Source: Ignavibacteriota bacterium
GTDB taxonomy: Bacteria > Bacteroidota > Ignavibacteria > Ignavibacteriales > Melioribacteraceae
Assembly (NCBI GenBank): GCA_013112585.1
Contig: JABFGH010000010.1
Coordinates: 62,001 to 126,000, forward strand
DNA: 64,000 nucleotides
Direction of reading: 5' to 3'
The notes under the pieces were generated by a model. The model saw nothing but the letters and a program-made list of their open reading frames with translations. It did no database searches and was not told the origin of the DNA. Below, one piece after another: positions 43,054 through 52,681 of the stretch. Every line of letters begins with the position of its first letter. Position 1 is the first letter of the stretch. The position numbers and the translations under genes were made by a program.

Positions 43054-44452
43054 TATAAAAACACATATTAGTAAAATTAAGCTGTTCAAAATAACATCTG
43101 AAATTGCAGAAGAATTAGACAAGAAAGTTTACATAGTCGGCGGGTTTGTGCGCGATTTGTATTTGGAAAGAGAAAGAAGTGATATCGACTTTCTGGTTGT
43201 GGGTAACGGGCTTAAATTTGCTTCAAGACTTGCAGAAAAATTAAAGGTTAAAAATGTGCAGACCTTTAAAAATTTCGGAACTGCTCATTTTATTTATAAT
43301 GACTTCGATTTAGAATTTGTAGGAGCGAGGAAAGAATCATACGACAGGGACAGCAGAAAACCAATCGTACAAGATGGAACTTTTGACGACGATATTAACC
43401 GGCGGGATTTTACAATTAACTCTATAGCGGTTTCACTTAATAAAAATAGCTTTGGTGAAGTTATTGATAAATTTAACGGGCTTAAGGATATAGAAAATAA
43501 GATTATCAAAACACCGCTTGACCCGCTGATTACATTTGATGATGACCCTTTGAGGATAATGCGGGCATTTAGATTTGCGGCGCAGTTAAATTTTGAAGTT
43601 GAAGGTATGCTGATGATTGCTGCTGAGAAAATGGCGGATAGACTCAACATTGTTTCGCAGGAAAGAATTACTGAAGAATTCTTAAAAATACTTGAAACAC
43701 CAACACCATCTATTGGATTGAAACTCCTTTATAATTCCGGAGTTATGAAAGTTGTTTTCCCTGAAATCTCAATGCTCGGCGGAGTAGAGCAGATCAATGA
43801 GCATCATCATAAAGATGTTTTTCTTCATACATGTAAAGTTGTTGATAATATTTCTGCCGATACAAATAATGTTTGGTTAAGATTTGCGGCACTGGTTCAT
43901 GATATTGCAAAACCTCAGACCAAAAAATATGTTGAAGGCACCGGTTGGACGTTTCATGCACATGATGAAATTGGTGCAAGAATGATGAAGAAAATTTTTA
44001 AGAGAATGAAATTACCGTTCAATAAATTAGAGTATGTTAAAAAATTAGTTAGGCTTCATTTGCGTCCAATTGCTTTGGTTAATGACGGTGTTACGGATTC
44101 AGCAATTAGAAGATTGGTTGTAGCCGCAGGGGAAGACTTGGATGATTTAATTACTTTATGCCGTGCAGATATTACAAGTAAAAATCCCGCAAAGGTAAAT
44201 AAATACCTTAACAATTATGAAAAAGTAGTTAAAAAAATAAAAGAAGTAGAAGAGAAAGATAGATTACGTGCCTTTCAATCTCCTGTAAGGGGAGAGGAGA
44301 TTATGAAAATTTGCGGCATCCCTCCATCAAAAACCGTAGGAGATATAAAATCTGCTATTGAAGAAGCAATACTTGAAGGAGAAATTGCAAATGACTACGA
44401 TGAGGCTTTAGAATTTTTGTTAAAGATTAAAGATGGTTATCTTAAACAATAA
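43046..44452 (+). CDS. CCA tRNA nucleotidyltransferase / poly(A) polymerase family, with HD domain
   Basis: 468 residues. The nucleotidyltransferase head has YIVGGFVRDLYLERERSDID with the GG and D-x-D motifs, then RRDFTINSIAVSL and DDPLRIMRAFRFAAQL. A downstream HD domain has AALVHDIAKPQTK with the His-Asp pair and a second HLRPIAL. It should add or repair the CCA end of tRNAs; the HD part may give 2',3'-phosphodiesterase activity. It overlaps the preceding metallopeptidase gene by eight bases. Confidence 0.92.
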   Translation: MIDIKTHISKIKLFKITSEIAEELDKKVYIVGGFVRDLYLERERSDIDFLVVGNGLKFASRLAEKLKVKNVQTFKNFGTAHFIYNDFDLEFVGARKESYDRDSRKPIVQDGTFDDDINRRDFTINSIAVSLNKNSFGEVIDKFNGLKDIENKIIKTPLDPLITFDDDPLRIMRAFRFAAQLNFEVEGMLMIAAEKMADRLNIVSQERITEEFLKILETPTPSIGLKLLYNSGVMKVVFPEISMLGGVEQINEHHHKDVFLHTCKVVDNISADTNNVWLRFAALVHDIAKPQTKKYVEGTGWTFHAHDEIGARMMKKIFKRMKLPFNKLEYVKKLVRLHLRPIALVNDGVTDSAIRRLVVAAGEDLDDLITLCRADITSKNPAKVNKYLNNYEKVVKKIKEVEEKDRLRAFQSPVRGEEIMKICGIPPSKTVGDIKSAIEEAILEGEIANDYDEALEFLLKIKDGYLKQ

Positions 44453-44606
44453 AGCTATACCCTTTGAATTTTTAAATAATTAAAATTTCAAATTCTTTGT
44501 AACTTTTTTTTATGGTTTTGCGTCCAATATGCGGGGGGAACAAAATAACGATTAAAACTATTAATATTTATAAATACTTAGATTGATGTTCTAAAAGGAG
44601 AATGTA

Positions 44607-45950
44607 ATGAGAAAATACTTGATAATTATCTTTACTATGATAATATCTAACTCTTTATTTGCAGAAAAGAAATTGACTTTAGATGAAGCAGTATCAATAG
44701 CCCTTCAAAGAAATTCCAACTTAATTAAAACTTCAAATAGTATTGAGATCAACAGATCGCAGGTTAAAAGCGCTTACGGTGATCTGCTGCCGGACTTTGG
44801 TTTAACCGGAAGATGGGGATGGTCTAAATACGACGATGAGAGAAACTCACAAATAATTCAAGGTCAAGAGTTTCAGACCGGGACTGTCTCAAATGAATTT
44901 AGAACTTATTCCTTATCGGCAGGCGGCGGAATTACTTTATTTAACGGACTGGCAAACTATAAGCGAATTGGGCAGACTGAAGATGAACTTGATGCAGCAG
45001 AGTATAATCTTGAAAAAGTAAAGCAGGACATCGTCCTTAATACTATTGATTTATACTATGGCGTGCTTAAGGCAAAGTCACTTCTTAAAGTGAGAGAAGA
45101 TAATCTTGAATTCAACAAAAAATTGTTTGAAACAATTGATGAGAGAAACAGACTCGGTGTTATTCCAATTGCCGATGTTTATACTCAGCAAGTTCAATTG
45201 GGTAATGCACAGCTTGCAGTTATCCAAGCAGAAAATGCCTACCAAAATATTGTTAGTAACTTTTTAGACTTTTTAGCTTTAGATGTTCTTGAAGAATATG
45301 AATTTGAAAATCCGTTCGGCAATATTGATGATCCTGATTACGATGATTTAATGAACGACTTTTCTGATTTAGGAAGTATGGTTCAAGAAGCTTTAGCTAA
45401 TCGTTATGATTACAAAGGACAAAAAGCAGCGGTAAGCGGAGCAGAAAAAGGTGTTGGTATTTCTTACGGTGGACTATTTCCAATATTAACCGGTACTTAT
45501 GGCTTTTCAACATCAGTTAATAAAACTTCAGATCTATTCGATCAGAGAACCTGGAACCTTGGATTAACATTAAATTTACCAATTTTCTCTAATTGGAATA
45601 CTGAAACTCAGATTCAAATTGCGAAGGTGCAGGAAAAAAATGCTTATGAAGACCTATCTGCTCTCGAACGATTAATTAAAATTGAAGTAAAGCAGGGGTA
45701 CTTAAATTTAGCAGCTTCAAAAAAAGCATTAGAAGTAAGCAACAAAAATGTGAAGGCAGCCGGTGAAAATAGAAGAGTAAATACCGAACGTTATAATTTA
45801 GGTTCGGGAACTATACTTGATGTTCTTCAAGCGGATAAAGATTATACCGATGCATTAAATAATAAGATTGAATCTACATACCAGTTTTTAATTGATTATG
45901 ATGATTTGAAAAACAGATTAGGCAAACTTGATTATCAAAAATATGAATAA
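44607..45950 (+). CDS. TolC-family outer-membrane efflux protein
   Basis: 447 residues. Signal peptide (about 1-19, SLFAEK), then the two helical hairpin repeats and beta strands of TolC: LTLDEAVSIALQRNSNLIK, LNLAASKKALEVSNKNVKAA and LGSGTILDVLQADKDYTDAL. It would form the trimeric outer-membrane channel for the HlyD-type adaptor and ABC genes that follow. AAGGAG precedes the ATG. It heads a six-gene export cluster with gaps of 0-21 bases until a 110-base gap before the last permease. Confidence 0.92.
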   Translation: MRKYLIIIFTMIISNSLFAEKKLTLDEAVSIALQRNSNLIKTSNSIEINRSQVKSAYGDLLPDFGLTGRWGWSKYDDERNSQIIQGQEFQTGTVSNEFRTYSLSAGGGITLFNGLANYKRIGQTEDELDAAEYNLEKVKQDIVLNTIDLYYGVLKAKSLLKVREDNLEFNKKLFETIDERNRLGVIPIADVYTQQVQLGNAQLAVIQAENAYQNIVSNFLDFLALDVLEEYEFENPFGNIDDPDYDDLMNDFSDLGSMVQEALANRYDYKGQKAAVSGAEKGVGISYGGLFPILTGTYGFSTSVNKTSDLFDQRTWNLGLTLNLPIFSNWNTETQIQIAKVQEKNAYEDLSALERLIKIEVKQGYLNLAASKKALEVSNKNVKAAGENRRVNTERYNLGSGTILDVLQADKDYTDALNNKIESTYQFLIDYDDLKNRLGKLDYQKYE

Positions 45951-45971
45951 ATTTTTCGGGAGAAAATTATA

Positions 45972-47276
45972 ATGGGAAAATCTAAACCTAAAAAATCCAA
46001 AAAGAAAATTATTGTATTCGGCATAATTGGATTAGTGTTGTTAGTGGTGATTTTACTTCTTGTCTTCGGCGGTGATAAAGAAAGAATAATTTCTGTTCAA
46101 ACAGAATTAGTTAAGGAAAGAAATATTACGCAAGTTGTTTCGGCAACGGGAAAAATTAATCCGATAAACAAAGTAGAGCTTAGACCTGAAGTGACCGCTG
46201 AAATTGTAGAACTTCCGGTTGAAGAAGGTGATAGAGTTAAAAAGGGTCAACTGCTTATAAGATTAAAACCCGAAACTTATATTGCGAGAAAGAACAGTGC
46301 GCAGGCAAGTTTAAATGCTGCAAAAGCTACTCTTAAAATTAGAAAAGCAACCTTGGATCAGTTGGAAGCTGACCTGGAAAGAATTAAAGGTTTGTATAAA
46401 AAAGAACTTGCCAGTGATAAGGAATTAGAAGCTGCAAAAGCCGGTTACCTACAAGCAGAGGGTTCTTACGAAGCACAGAAAGCTCAGATATCTCAAGCAG
46501 AAGCCAGTCTAAAAGATGCAAATGAAGAACTGGCAAAAACTGCAATCTACTCTCCAATGAACGGAATCATCACTCAACTACCGGTTGAACTGAATGAAAG
46601 AGTATTAGGAAGTTCTTTTAGTCAAGGAACACTTTTAATGACAGTGGCAGATCTTAGTCAAATGGAAGCCAGAGTTGATGTTGATGAAAATGATATTGTA
46701 CTAATTTCATTGGGTGATACAGCAAGGGTAGAAATTGATGCATTTGCGGATCAAAAATTTAATGCTATTGTTAGCCATATTGGCAACAGTGCAATAACAA
46801 CAGGTTTGGGCAGCCAAAATGAAGTAGTTAACTTTGAAGTTAGAATTAAGCTTATTGAATTAGACCCGAAATTAAGACCTGGTATGTCTTGCGATGCAGA
46901 TATAGAAACTGATACTCGTTTATCTGTACTTTCAGTTCCAATTCAAAGTGTTACCGCTAGAATGCCTTTACCTGAAAAAAATGAAAATAAGGATGGAGAA
47001 GATGCCGATTCAAATGATGTAGTTACTGAAGAGGATGAAGAAAGCAATAAACCAAAAGATCCCGTAGAAGTTGTTTTTACGGTTGATGCCGGTAAGGCTA
47101 AAATGGCTGAAGTGAAGACAGGTATTAGTGATGACACCTATATTCAAATTATGGAAGGACTTGAAAATGAACAGGAAATTATCAGCGGTCCTTACAGAGC
47201 AATTTCTAAAGAGCTTGAAGATGATGTAAAAGTTAGTGTAAGTAAAAAAAGAGGTTCTAAACGAAACACTAAATAA
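45972..47276 (+). CDS. HlyD/MacA-type periplasmic adaptor protein
   Basis: 434 residues. One N-terminal membrane anchor (about 14-36), lipoyl halves (VEEGDRVKKGQLLIRLKPE and IYSPMNGIITQLPVE), a long coiled-coil hairpin of about 110 residues, and a beta-barrel domain with RVDVDENDIVLISLGDTARV. It should join the TolC-type channel to the inner-membrane ABC transporter. An unusual very acidic stretch (about 335-364, Asp/Glu/Asn rich) interrupts the membrane-proximal domain. The C-terminus ends in a basic tail. Confidence 0.93.
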   Translation: MGKSKPKKSKKKIIVFGIIGLVLLVVILLLVFGGDKERIISVQTELVKERNITQVVSATGKINPINKVELRPEVTAEIVELPVEEGDRVKKGQLLIRLKPETYIARKNSAQASLNAAKATLKIRKATLDQLEADLERIKGLYKKELASDKELEAAKAGYLQAEGSYEAQKAQISQAEASLKDANEELAKTAIYSPMNGIITQLPVELNERVLGSSFSQGTLLMTVADLSQMEARVDVDENDIVLISLGDTARVEIDAFADQKFNAIVSHIGNSAITTGLGSQNEVVNFEVRIKLIELDPKLRPGMSCDADIETDTRLSVLSVPIQSVTARMPLPEKNENKDGEDADSNDVVTEEDEESNKPKDPVEVVFTVDAGKAKMAEVKTGISDDTYIQIMEGLENEQEIISGPYRAISKELEDDVKVSVSKKRGSKRNTK

Positions 47277-47297
47277 GAAATTAAAAATGGAATTTGT

Positions 47298-48020
47298 ATG
47301 AACATTATTAACATTGAACATATAGCTAAAATATATGAAGTCGGTACTGAAAAAGTTCACGCTCTTGCAGATGTATCTCTTACGATTGATAAAAATGAGT
47401 ACGTTGCTATTATGGGACCTTCGGGATCGGGAAAGTCAACTTTAATGAATATGCTTGGCTGTTTGGATACACCGACAAAAGGACTGTATGAATTTAAGAA
47501 TGAAAACGTCAGTCAAATGACTGATAATGAATTGGCTAAAATTAGAAATAGAGAAATTGGCTTTGTATTCCAGACCTTTAATCTGCTTCCTCGTTCCGAT
47601 GCGCTTCATAATGTAGAACTGCCGCTTATATATTCCGGAATGGCAAGCTATGAGAGAAAAGAAAGAGCGAAAGCAGCATTGGAAAGCGTAGGACTTTCAG
47701 ACAGAATTCATCATAAACCGAATGAACTTTCCGGCGGTCAGCGGCAGAGGGTGGCTGTGGCAAGAGCTTTAGTTACCTCGCCTGCAATAATACTTGCCGA
47801 TGAACCGACCGGTAACCTGGATACAAAAACCGGTGAAGAGATAATGTCTTTATTCAATGATATTTATGAGCAGGGGAATACAATTATACTTGTAACTCAC
47901 GAAGAGTATATAGCCGAACATGCTAAAAGAATTATACGCTTACGGGACGGTTTAGTTGAAAGTGATGAATTTGTTAAAAATAGAATATTGCCGAATGGAA
48001 ATAAAAATGTACCGGTATAA
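47298..48020 (+). CDS. ABC transporter ATP-binding protein (MacB/LolD type)
   Basis: 240 residues. Walker [20 protein letters not shown], signature [15 protein letters not shown], Walker [17 protein letters not shown] and an H-loop [12 protein letters not shown] are intact. The [10 protein letters not shown] pattern is typical of MacB/LolD/FtsE-type ATPases that pair with FtsX-fold permeases. It is the only ATPase in the cluster and must serve all three permeases if they work together. TolC and HlyD partners upstream make an efflux role likely. Confidence 0.95.
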   Translation: MNIINIEHIAKIYEVGTEKVHALADVSLTIDKNEYVAIMGPSGSGKSTLMNMLGCLDTPTKGLYEFKNENVSQMTDNELAKIRNREIGFVFQTFNLLPRSDALHNVELPLIYSGMASYERKERAKAALESVGLSDRIHHKPNELSGGQRQRVAVARALVTSPAIILADEPTGNLDTKTGEEIMSLFNDIYEQGNTIILVTHEEYIAEHAKRIIRLRDGLVESDEFVKNRILPNGNKNVPV

Positions 48021-48038
48021 TTTGAAGGGAGTAATCAA

Positions 48039-49280
48039 ATGAAGAATTATTTATTCGAATTAAAGGAAGGATTATTAATATCCTTAAAAGCTATCGGTGC
48101 AAATAAAATGCGCTCGGTTTTAACTACGGCGGGTATTATAATTGGTGTGTGGGCAGTTGTTCTTATGTCAACCGCGGTTAAGGGTGTTGATACATCCTTT
48201 CAAGAAGGTGTGGCTTCTCTTGGTTCCGATAATTTATATATAGATAAATGGGCTTGGTTTAATAATGATATTCCATGGTGGGAACTTAGAAACCGTAGAA
48301 ATATTGACATGGACGATTATAAAAAGTTTAAGGATCTTGCTAAACTTCCTGCTGCTGTCTCGCCAAGTATGTTTACAAATCAAACGGTAAAGCATGGAGA
48401 TTACACAGCCGAATTTATTATGGTTGTAGGTACTACAAATGAATATGTGAATACAACAAATTTAACATTCAGCCAGGGCAGGTTTTTTACTGAACTGGAA
48501 AGCAGGGGTAACCGAAATGTAATTGTATTAGGAAGTGAAATTGCGAATACTCTTTTTCCCCGTGGAAACGGCTTGAACAAACATGTTAAAATTAAAGGTA
48601 TAAAATATAAAGTTGTTGGATTACTTGAAGAACAAGGCAGTTGGGTTATGGGTAATTTTAATCCCGATAAACAAGCATTTATTCCAATTGGCGGTTTGTT
48701 TAAATACTTCAGGTCTCAGCGCAGAGCAAGTATAACAATTAATGTTCGTGCCGAAAACAGCGCAATGGTTGCCGCTGTTAATGAAGAAGCAATTGAGGTT
48801 ATGCGCAGAGTTCGAGGACTTTCATACAAAGAGAGAAATGATTTTTCAATAAATAAACAAGATGGTTTATTAGACATTATTGATCAGCAAGTTGGTGTGA
48901 TACAAATAGCAGGTTATTTTATCACCGGGTTAGCACTTTTTGTCGGCGCAATAGGAATTATGAATATCATGTTTGTTTCTGTTAAAGAGCGGACAAAAGA
49001 AATTGGTGTTCGTAAAGCTATTGGCGCAAAAAAAAGAACAATCCTTGGTCAATTTATTTCTGAATCTGCAATAATATGTTTACTTGGGGGAATGATAGGA
49101 CTTGCACTTGCCGTAGTTGTTGCCATGATTATAAGGCAATACGATTTTCCTATGGTAATTCAAGTTGATGCAGTTATATTAGCTGTAGTTATTTCACTAA
49201 TTACAGGAGTTCTTTCGGGGTTTGCACCGGCATATACTGCCGCCGTAATGGATCCTGTAGAAGCATTAAGGTACGAGTAA
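48039..49280 (+). CDS. ABC transporter permease, MacB/FtsX type (first)
   Basis: 413 residues. One N-terminal membrane segment (MRSVLTTAGIIIGVWAVVLM), a large periplasmic MacB core domain, and three C-terminal membrane segments. The C-terminal part has IGIMNIMFVSVKERTKEIGVRKAIGAKKRTI, the coupling-helix region conserved in MacB permeases, and ends in DPVEALRYE. GGGAG precedes the ATG. It abuts the next permease without a gap. Confidence 0.93.
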   Translation: MKNYLFELKEGLLISLKAIGANKMRSVLTTAGIIIGVWAVVLMSTAVKGVDTSFQEGVASLGSDNLYIDKWAWFNNDIPWWELRNRRNIDMDDYKKFKDLAKLPAAVSPSMFTNQTVKHGDYTAEFIMVVGTTNEYVNTTNLTFSQGRFFTELESRGNRNVIVLGSEIANTLFPRGNGLNKHVKIKGIKYKVVGLLEEQGSWVMGNFNPDKQAFIPIGGLFKYFRSQRRASITINVRAENSAMVAAVNEEAIEVMRRVRGLSYKERNDFSINKQDGLLDIIDQQVGVIQIAGYFITGLALFVGAIGIMNIMFVSVKERTKEIGVRKAIGAKKRTILGQFISESAIICLLGGMIGLALAVVVAMIIRQYDFPMVIQVDAVILAVVISLITGVLSGFAPAYTAAVMDPVEALRYE

Positions 49281-50507
49281 ATGGAAACAATTATAGTTGC
49301 GTTAAGATCTTTAGCTGCTAACAAGTTAAGGTCTGCACTTACAGTTCTTGGAATTATAGTAGGAATTTTTTCAATAATCTCTATCAGTACGGTAATTTCT
49401 ATGCTTCAAGGAAGTATTGAAGAAGGATTATCCGGACTCGGTCAAAATACATTTCAAATTCAAAAGTGGCCCAGAGTAAGAACAAGCGGAGATAGAAGCG
49501 AATGGGCTAAAATTAGAAATCGAAAAGAAATTACTCTTGAAAATTATTTTAACCTGAAAGATAAATTAACCGAAGCTAAATCCGTTGGTGCCGAAATGTG
49601 GCAGGGAGGAAGAACATTTAAGTACAGAAGTGCAGAAACTAATCCGAATGTATCTGTTGCCGGAGTTACACCGGAAGCATTTCCTAATAACGATTGGAAT
49701 GTTGCAAAAGGCAGGAGCATTAATTATAACGATGTTGACCGATACGCACTTGTGGTTGTTTTAGGTACTGATATAGCAAATAAACTTTTTGAGTTTATGG
49801 ACCCTGTTGGACAAAAGGTTTGGATGAACGGTAAAAAATTGAGAGTGATTGGAGTGTTAGAAGATCAAGGGCAGTTCTTTGGTCAAAGCCAAGGCAACAA
49901 AGCAATAATACCAATTACGACATTTCAATCATTTTACGGTAAACGGAGCCGCAGTATTAATATTACTGTTATGTCATACGATAAGGAAAGCTATAATAAT
50001 TTAATTCAGCGAGCCGAAGGACACATGAGGCTTGTACGCAAAGTGCCGCCGGGAGAAGATAATGATTTTGATATTTGGTCAAATGAATCTGTGATTGATC
50101 AGATGAATGACATAACTGCAAGTGTTAGAATTGGTGCATTTATAATTGCCGGAATAGCACTGCTCGCCGCAGGTGTTGGCATTATGAATATTATGCTGGT
50201 ATCTGTTACCGAGAGAACTAAGGAAATTGGAATAAGAAAAGCAGTGGGTGCAAAAAAGACTACAATTTTATACCAGTTTTTAACAGAGGCTATTCTTCTA
50301 TGTCAACTTGGCGGTATTATTGGAATTGTGCTGGGAATTTTAGTAGGCAACTTAGCAGGCTCTATGCTGGAAGCTACTGCCGCAGTTCCTATTGATTGGA
50401 TTGTTATAGGCGTGCTGCTTTGTGTTATTATAGGTGTAACATTTGGAACATACCCGGCAGCAAAGGCAGCTAATCTCGATCCGATTGAAGCTCTTAGATA
50501 TGAGTAA
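49281..50507 (+). CDS. ABC transporter permease, MacB/FtsX type (second)
   Basis: 408 residues with the same layout as the first permease, starting directly at the base after its stop. It is much closer to the third permease (50618-51850): both have VGIFSIISIST-ISMLQ-SIEEGLS-LG-NTFQIQKWP and end DPIEALRYE, so these two arose by duplication. The coupling region is TERTKEIGIRKAVGAKKTTI. No separate ribosome site is visible, so translation probably follows from the first permease. Confidence 0.93.
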   Translation: METIIVALRSLAANKLRSALTVLGIIVGIFSIISISTVISMLQGSIEEGLSGLGQNTFQIQKWPRVRTSGDRSEWAKIRNRKEITLENYFNLKDKLTEAKSVGAEMWQGGRTFKYRSAETNPNVSVAGVTPEAFPNNDWNVAKGRSINYNDVDRYALVVVLGTDIANKLFEFMDPVGQKVWMNGKKLRVIGVLEDQGQFFGQSQGNKAIIPITTFQSFYGKRSRSINITVMSYDKESYNNLIQRAEGHMRLVRKVPPGEDNDFDIWSNESVIDQMNDITASVRIGAFIIAGIALLAAGVGIMNIMLVSVTERTKEIGIRKAVGAKKTTILYQFLTEAILLCQLGGIIGIVLGILVGNLAGSMLEATAAVPIDWIVIGVLLCVIIGVTFGTYPAAKAANLDPIEALRYE

Positions 50508-50535
50508 TTTATCCTAGTTCTTTAATTATTTAAAG

Positions 50536-50576
50536 CTTAGACTAATTGAACTTCTCAACTTTCGTGAGAGTCTAAG
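50536..50576. repeat. Inverted repeat between permease genes
   Basis: CTTAGACT at 50536-50543 and AGTCTAAG at 50569-50576 are perfect arms; TCTCA/TGAGA pair inside. It occupies most of the 110-base gap between the second and third permeases and may be a mobile palindrome or an RNA processing site. Confidence 0.7.
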
Positions 50577-50617
50577 TGTATATCATATAAATTTATTGTC
50601 CGTGGGGGGACGAAAAA

Positions 50618-51850
50618 ATGCGAATATTTGAATTTATCCGAATTGCCCTATCATCACTTCATGCAAATAAATTACGATCTTCACTAACCATACTTGGAAT
50701 TGTTGTTGGTATCTTTTCTATCATTTCTATTAGCACACTTATATCCATGCTTCAATTAAGCATTGAAGAAGGATTATCCATGCTTGGTAAAAATACATTC
50801 CAGATTCAGAAATGGCCCGCAATGATGGAAGGCGGACCTGGTGCAAGAGCAAGATATCGTAATCGAAAGGATATCACTTATGAGGATTATCAGCAATTCA
50901 AAAATAAATTAGTTGATGCAAAATATGTTGGTGCCGAGCAGTGGAGTTTCGGTAAACTTGTTAAGTACGGCAATAAAGAAACAAACCCGAATATTCAAAT
51001 TTGCGGTTCAACTCCTGAAGCTTTTCCAAACAACAAATGGTATCCTGAAATAGGCAGAACCTTTAATAACCAGGATGTTTTCAGACATGAAAAAGTTATC
51101 GTTATCGGTAAAGATATTGCTGATGCATTATTCGAATTTATTGATCCTATAGGGCAGGAAGTTAGAGTTGACGGGCACAAGTTAAGAGTGATTGGAGTTT
51201 TTGAAAAACAGGGTGCTATGTTCGGTGAATCGCAGGATAATTTTGCAATAATGCCTATAACTACTTTTCAATCTTTTTACGGTAAGCGAAGCAGAAGTAT
51301 TAATATAACCGTTTCCTCATACGATAGAGAATCTTATGAAGACTTGATTGAAAAAGCTGTAGGTGAAATGAGAATAATTAGGAAAGTTCCGCCGGGTGAG
51401 GAAAACGATTTTGGAATATTTTCAAATCAATCATTATTAACCACAATGGACGGTATAACATCCGGAGTGAGAATTGGAGCATTTGTAATAGCCGGTATTG
51501 CGCTTCTAGCTGCTGGTGTTGGTATTATGAATATTATGCTTGTCTCGGTAACAGAGCGTACAAAAGAAATTGGAATTCGTAAAGCTATAGGTGCGCGTAA
51601 ATCGAGTATATTAATTCAGTTTTTATCGGAGGCGATAATTCTTTGTCAGATTGGAGGCATTGTTGGAATTGTGCTCGGAGTTATAGTTGGCAACTTTGCC
51701 GGTTCAATGCTTAATGCGGCAGCAACAATTCCAATGGATTGGGTAGCGATCGGAGTTTTTATGTGTGTACTTATCGGGGTAACATTTGGAACGTACCCGG
51801 CAGTAAAAGCCGCAAGTCTTGATCCGATAGAAGCATTGAGATATGAATAA
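50618..51850 (+). CDS. ABC transporter permease, MacB/FtsX type (third)
   Basis: 410 residues, paralog of the second permease (see 49281-50507). GGGGGGA precedes the ATG. It keeps the full permease domain: N-terminal segment, periplasmic core and three C-terminal segments ending DPIEALRYE. Since only one ATPase is encoded, either the two near-identical permeases form alternative pairings with the first one, or one of them works with an ATPase elsewhere. Confidence 0.93.
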   Translation: MRIFEFIRIALSSLHANKLRSSLTILGIVVGIFSIISISTLISMLQLSIEEGLSMLGKNTFQIQKWPAMMEGGPGARARYRNRKDITYEDYQQFKNKLVDAKYVGAEQWSFGKLVKYGNKETNPNIQICGSTPEAFPNNKWYPEIGRTFNNQDVFRHEKVIVIGKDIADALFEFIDPIGQEVRVDGHKLRVIGVFEKQGAMFGESQDNFAIMPITTFQSFYGKRSRSINITVSSYDRESYEDLIEKAVGEMRIIRKVPPGEENDFGIFSNQSLLTTMDGITSGVRIGAFVIAGIALLAAGVGIMNIMLVSVTERTKEIGIRKAIGARKSSILIQFLSEAIILCQIGGIVGIVLGVIVGNFAGSMLNAAATIPMDWVAIGVFMCVLIGVTFGTYPAVKAASLDPIEALRYE

Positions 51851-52003
51851 TTGATTTGTTTTTTAATTTTCAAATAGTAAAAATAGTTCAAAGAAAATTT
51901 AAGAACATCGGGATTCTCCCGAAGGGATTCCTTTGGAAGCAATGACAAAACATATGTTATTCAAAGGTTTCTTATATGTAATACTCCAAATCCTTATTAT
52001 TTT

Positions 52004-52051
52004 CGATTACACGATTACACGATTACACGATTACACGATTATTCGATTTCC
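52004..52051. repeat. Octamer tandem repeat CGATTACA
   Basis: Four exact copies of CGATTACA (52004-52035) followed by decayed units. A second tract of the same octamer lies at 52439-52470. Confidence 0.9.
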
Positions 52052-52125
52052 GATTATCGCTTCTATCCGTCTCTACGTTTCCGCATCTCCACGTTTCTAC
52101 GTCTCTACGTCTCCACAAAAATGTC

Positions 52126-52138
52126 ACTCCTACGGAGA
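52126..52138. repeat. Short palindrome CTCC-TAC-GGAG
   Basis: ACTCCTACGGAGA; arms CTCC/GGAG around TAC. Same family as 52316-52328 and, with different arms, 52368-52380. Confidence 0.65.
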
Positions 52139-52192
52139 TCGATCAATACTTCTCAATCAAAGTTTTAGCTAATTATGAAATAAAAAATGAAT

Positions 52193-52247
52193 CAACCTCT
52201 CCCTTAATCCCTCTCCTTACTAAGGAGAGGGACACAGGGTGAGGTTG
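52193..52247. repeat. Compound palindrome, CCCTCTCCTTA type
   Basis: Outer arms CAACCTC (52193-52199) and GAGGTTG (52241-52247); inner arms CCCTCTCCTTA (52209-52219) and TAAGGAGAGGG (52221-52231). An inverted-repeat element of a kind common in intergenic DNA. Confidence 0.85.
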
Positions 52248-52315
52248 AAAAGAATAACAAACCGATATAACAGAAAACAAGAATTTACGTCTTCACGTCT
52301 CCACAAAAGAATGCC

Positions 52316-52328
52316 ACTCCTACGGAGT
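52316..52328. repeat. Short palindrome ACTCC-TAC-GGAGT
   Basis: Perfect 5-bp arms around TAC; embedded in a block of about 40 bases also present near 52110-52150. Confidence 0.65.
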
Positions 52329-52367
52329 TCTATCGAAACTTCTCTTTCATTCTTCTATAAAAATTTC

Positions 52368-52380
52368 ATCCCTACGGGAT
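52368..52380. repeat. Short palindrome ATCCC-TAC-GGGAT
   Basis: Perfect 5-bp arms around TAC, the same loop as the two ACTCC copies just upstream. Confidence 0.65.
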
Positions 52381-52438
52381 CATAATTCACTGCCCATAAA
52401 CTTAAAGCCTGACAGCATATATAAATTATTTTTATTTT

Positions 52439-52470
52439 CGATTACACGATTACTCGATTATTCGATTACC
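52439..52470. repeat. Octamer tandem repeat CGATTACN
   Basis: Four octamers (CGATTACA, CGATTACT, CGATTATT, CGATTACC), the same unit as at 52004. Confidence 0.85.
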
Positions 52471-52486
52471 GCAAACTCATTTCACT

Positions 52487-52502
52487 CCTGCCGGCAGGCA
52501 GG
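52487..52502. repeat. CCTGC/GCAGG palindrome
   Basis: CCTGCCGGCAGG (52487-52498, fully self-complementary) followed by CAGG. Same family as the in-frame copy at 9199-9215. Confidence 0.75.
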
Positions 52503-52681
52503 TTTCACATCTGCCATTTTACCTCTCTACGTTTCTACGTCTCTACGTTTAACGTCTCAACGTAACCCCCGCAAATAAATTAACCTTGCAATAGTTTGTT
52601 AAGCAGATTAGATTTGAAAAGTGTAAAAAATGTTGAATGAAAATACACCCTCAAACAAATAATAATAATCCGCGACATTAG

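Larger units (their letters stand above)
51851..52681. other. Repeat-rich intergenic region, 831 bp
   Basis: No gene is supported. The stretch is mostly low-complexity and palindromic DNA: CGATTACA octamer tracts (52004-52051 and 52439-52470), ACGTYTCT tracts (about 52073-52115 and 52523-52562) and several inverted repeats listed separately. A roughly 40-base block containing ACTCCTACGGAG occurs twice (about 52110-52150 and 52298-52342). The start of the large gene at 52682 has no clear promoter. Confidence 0.7.

Noticed and set aside
52004-52470. Possible CRISPR or origin-type iterons
   Set aside because: The units are 8 bases, contiguous and low complexity; no replication gene lies nearby.
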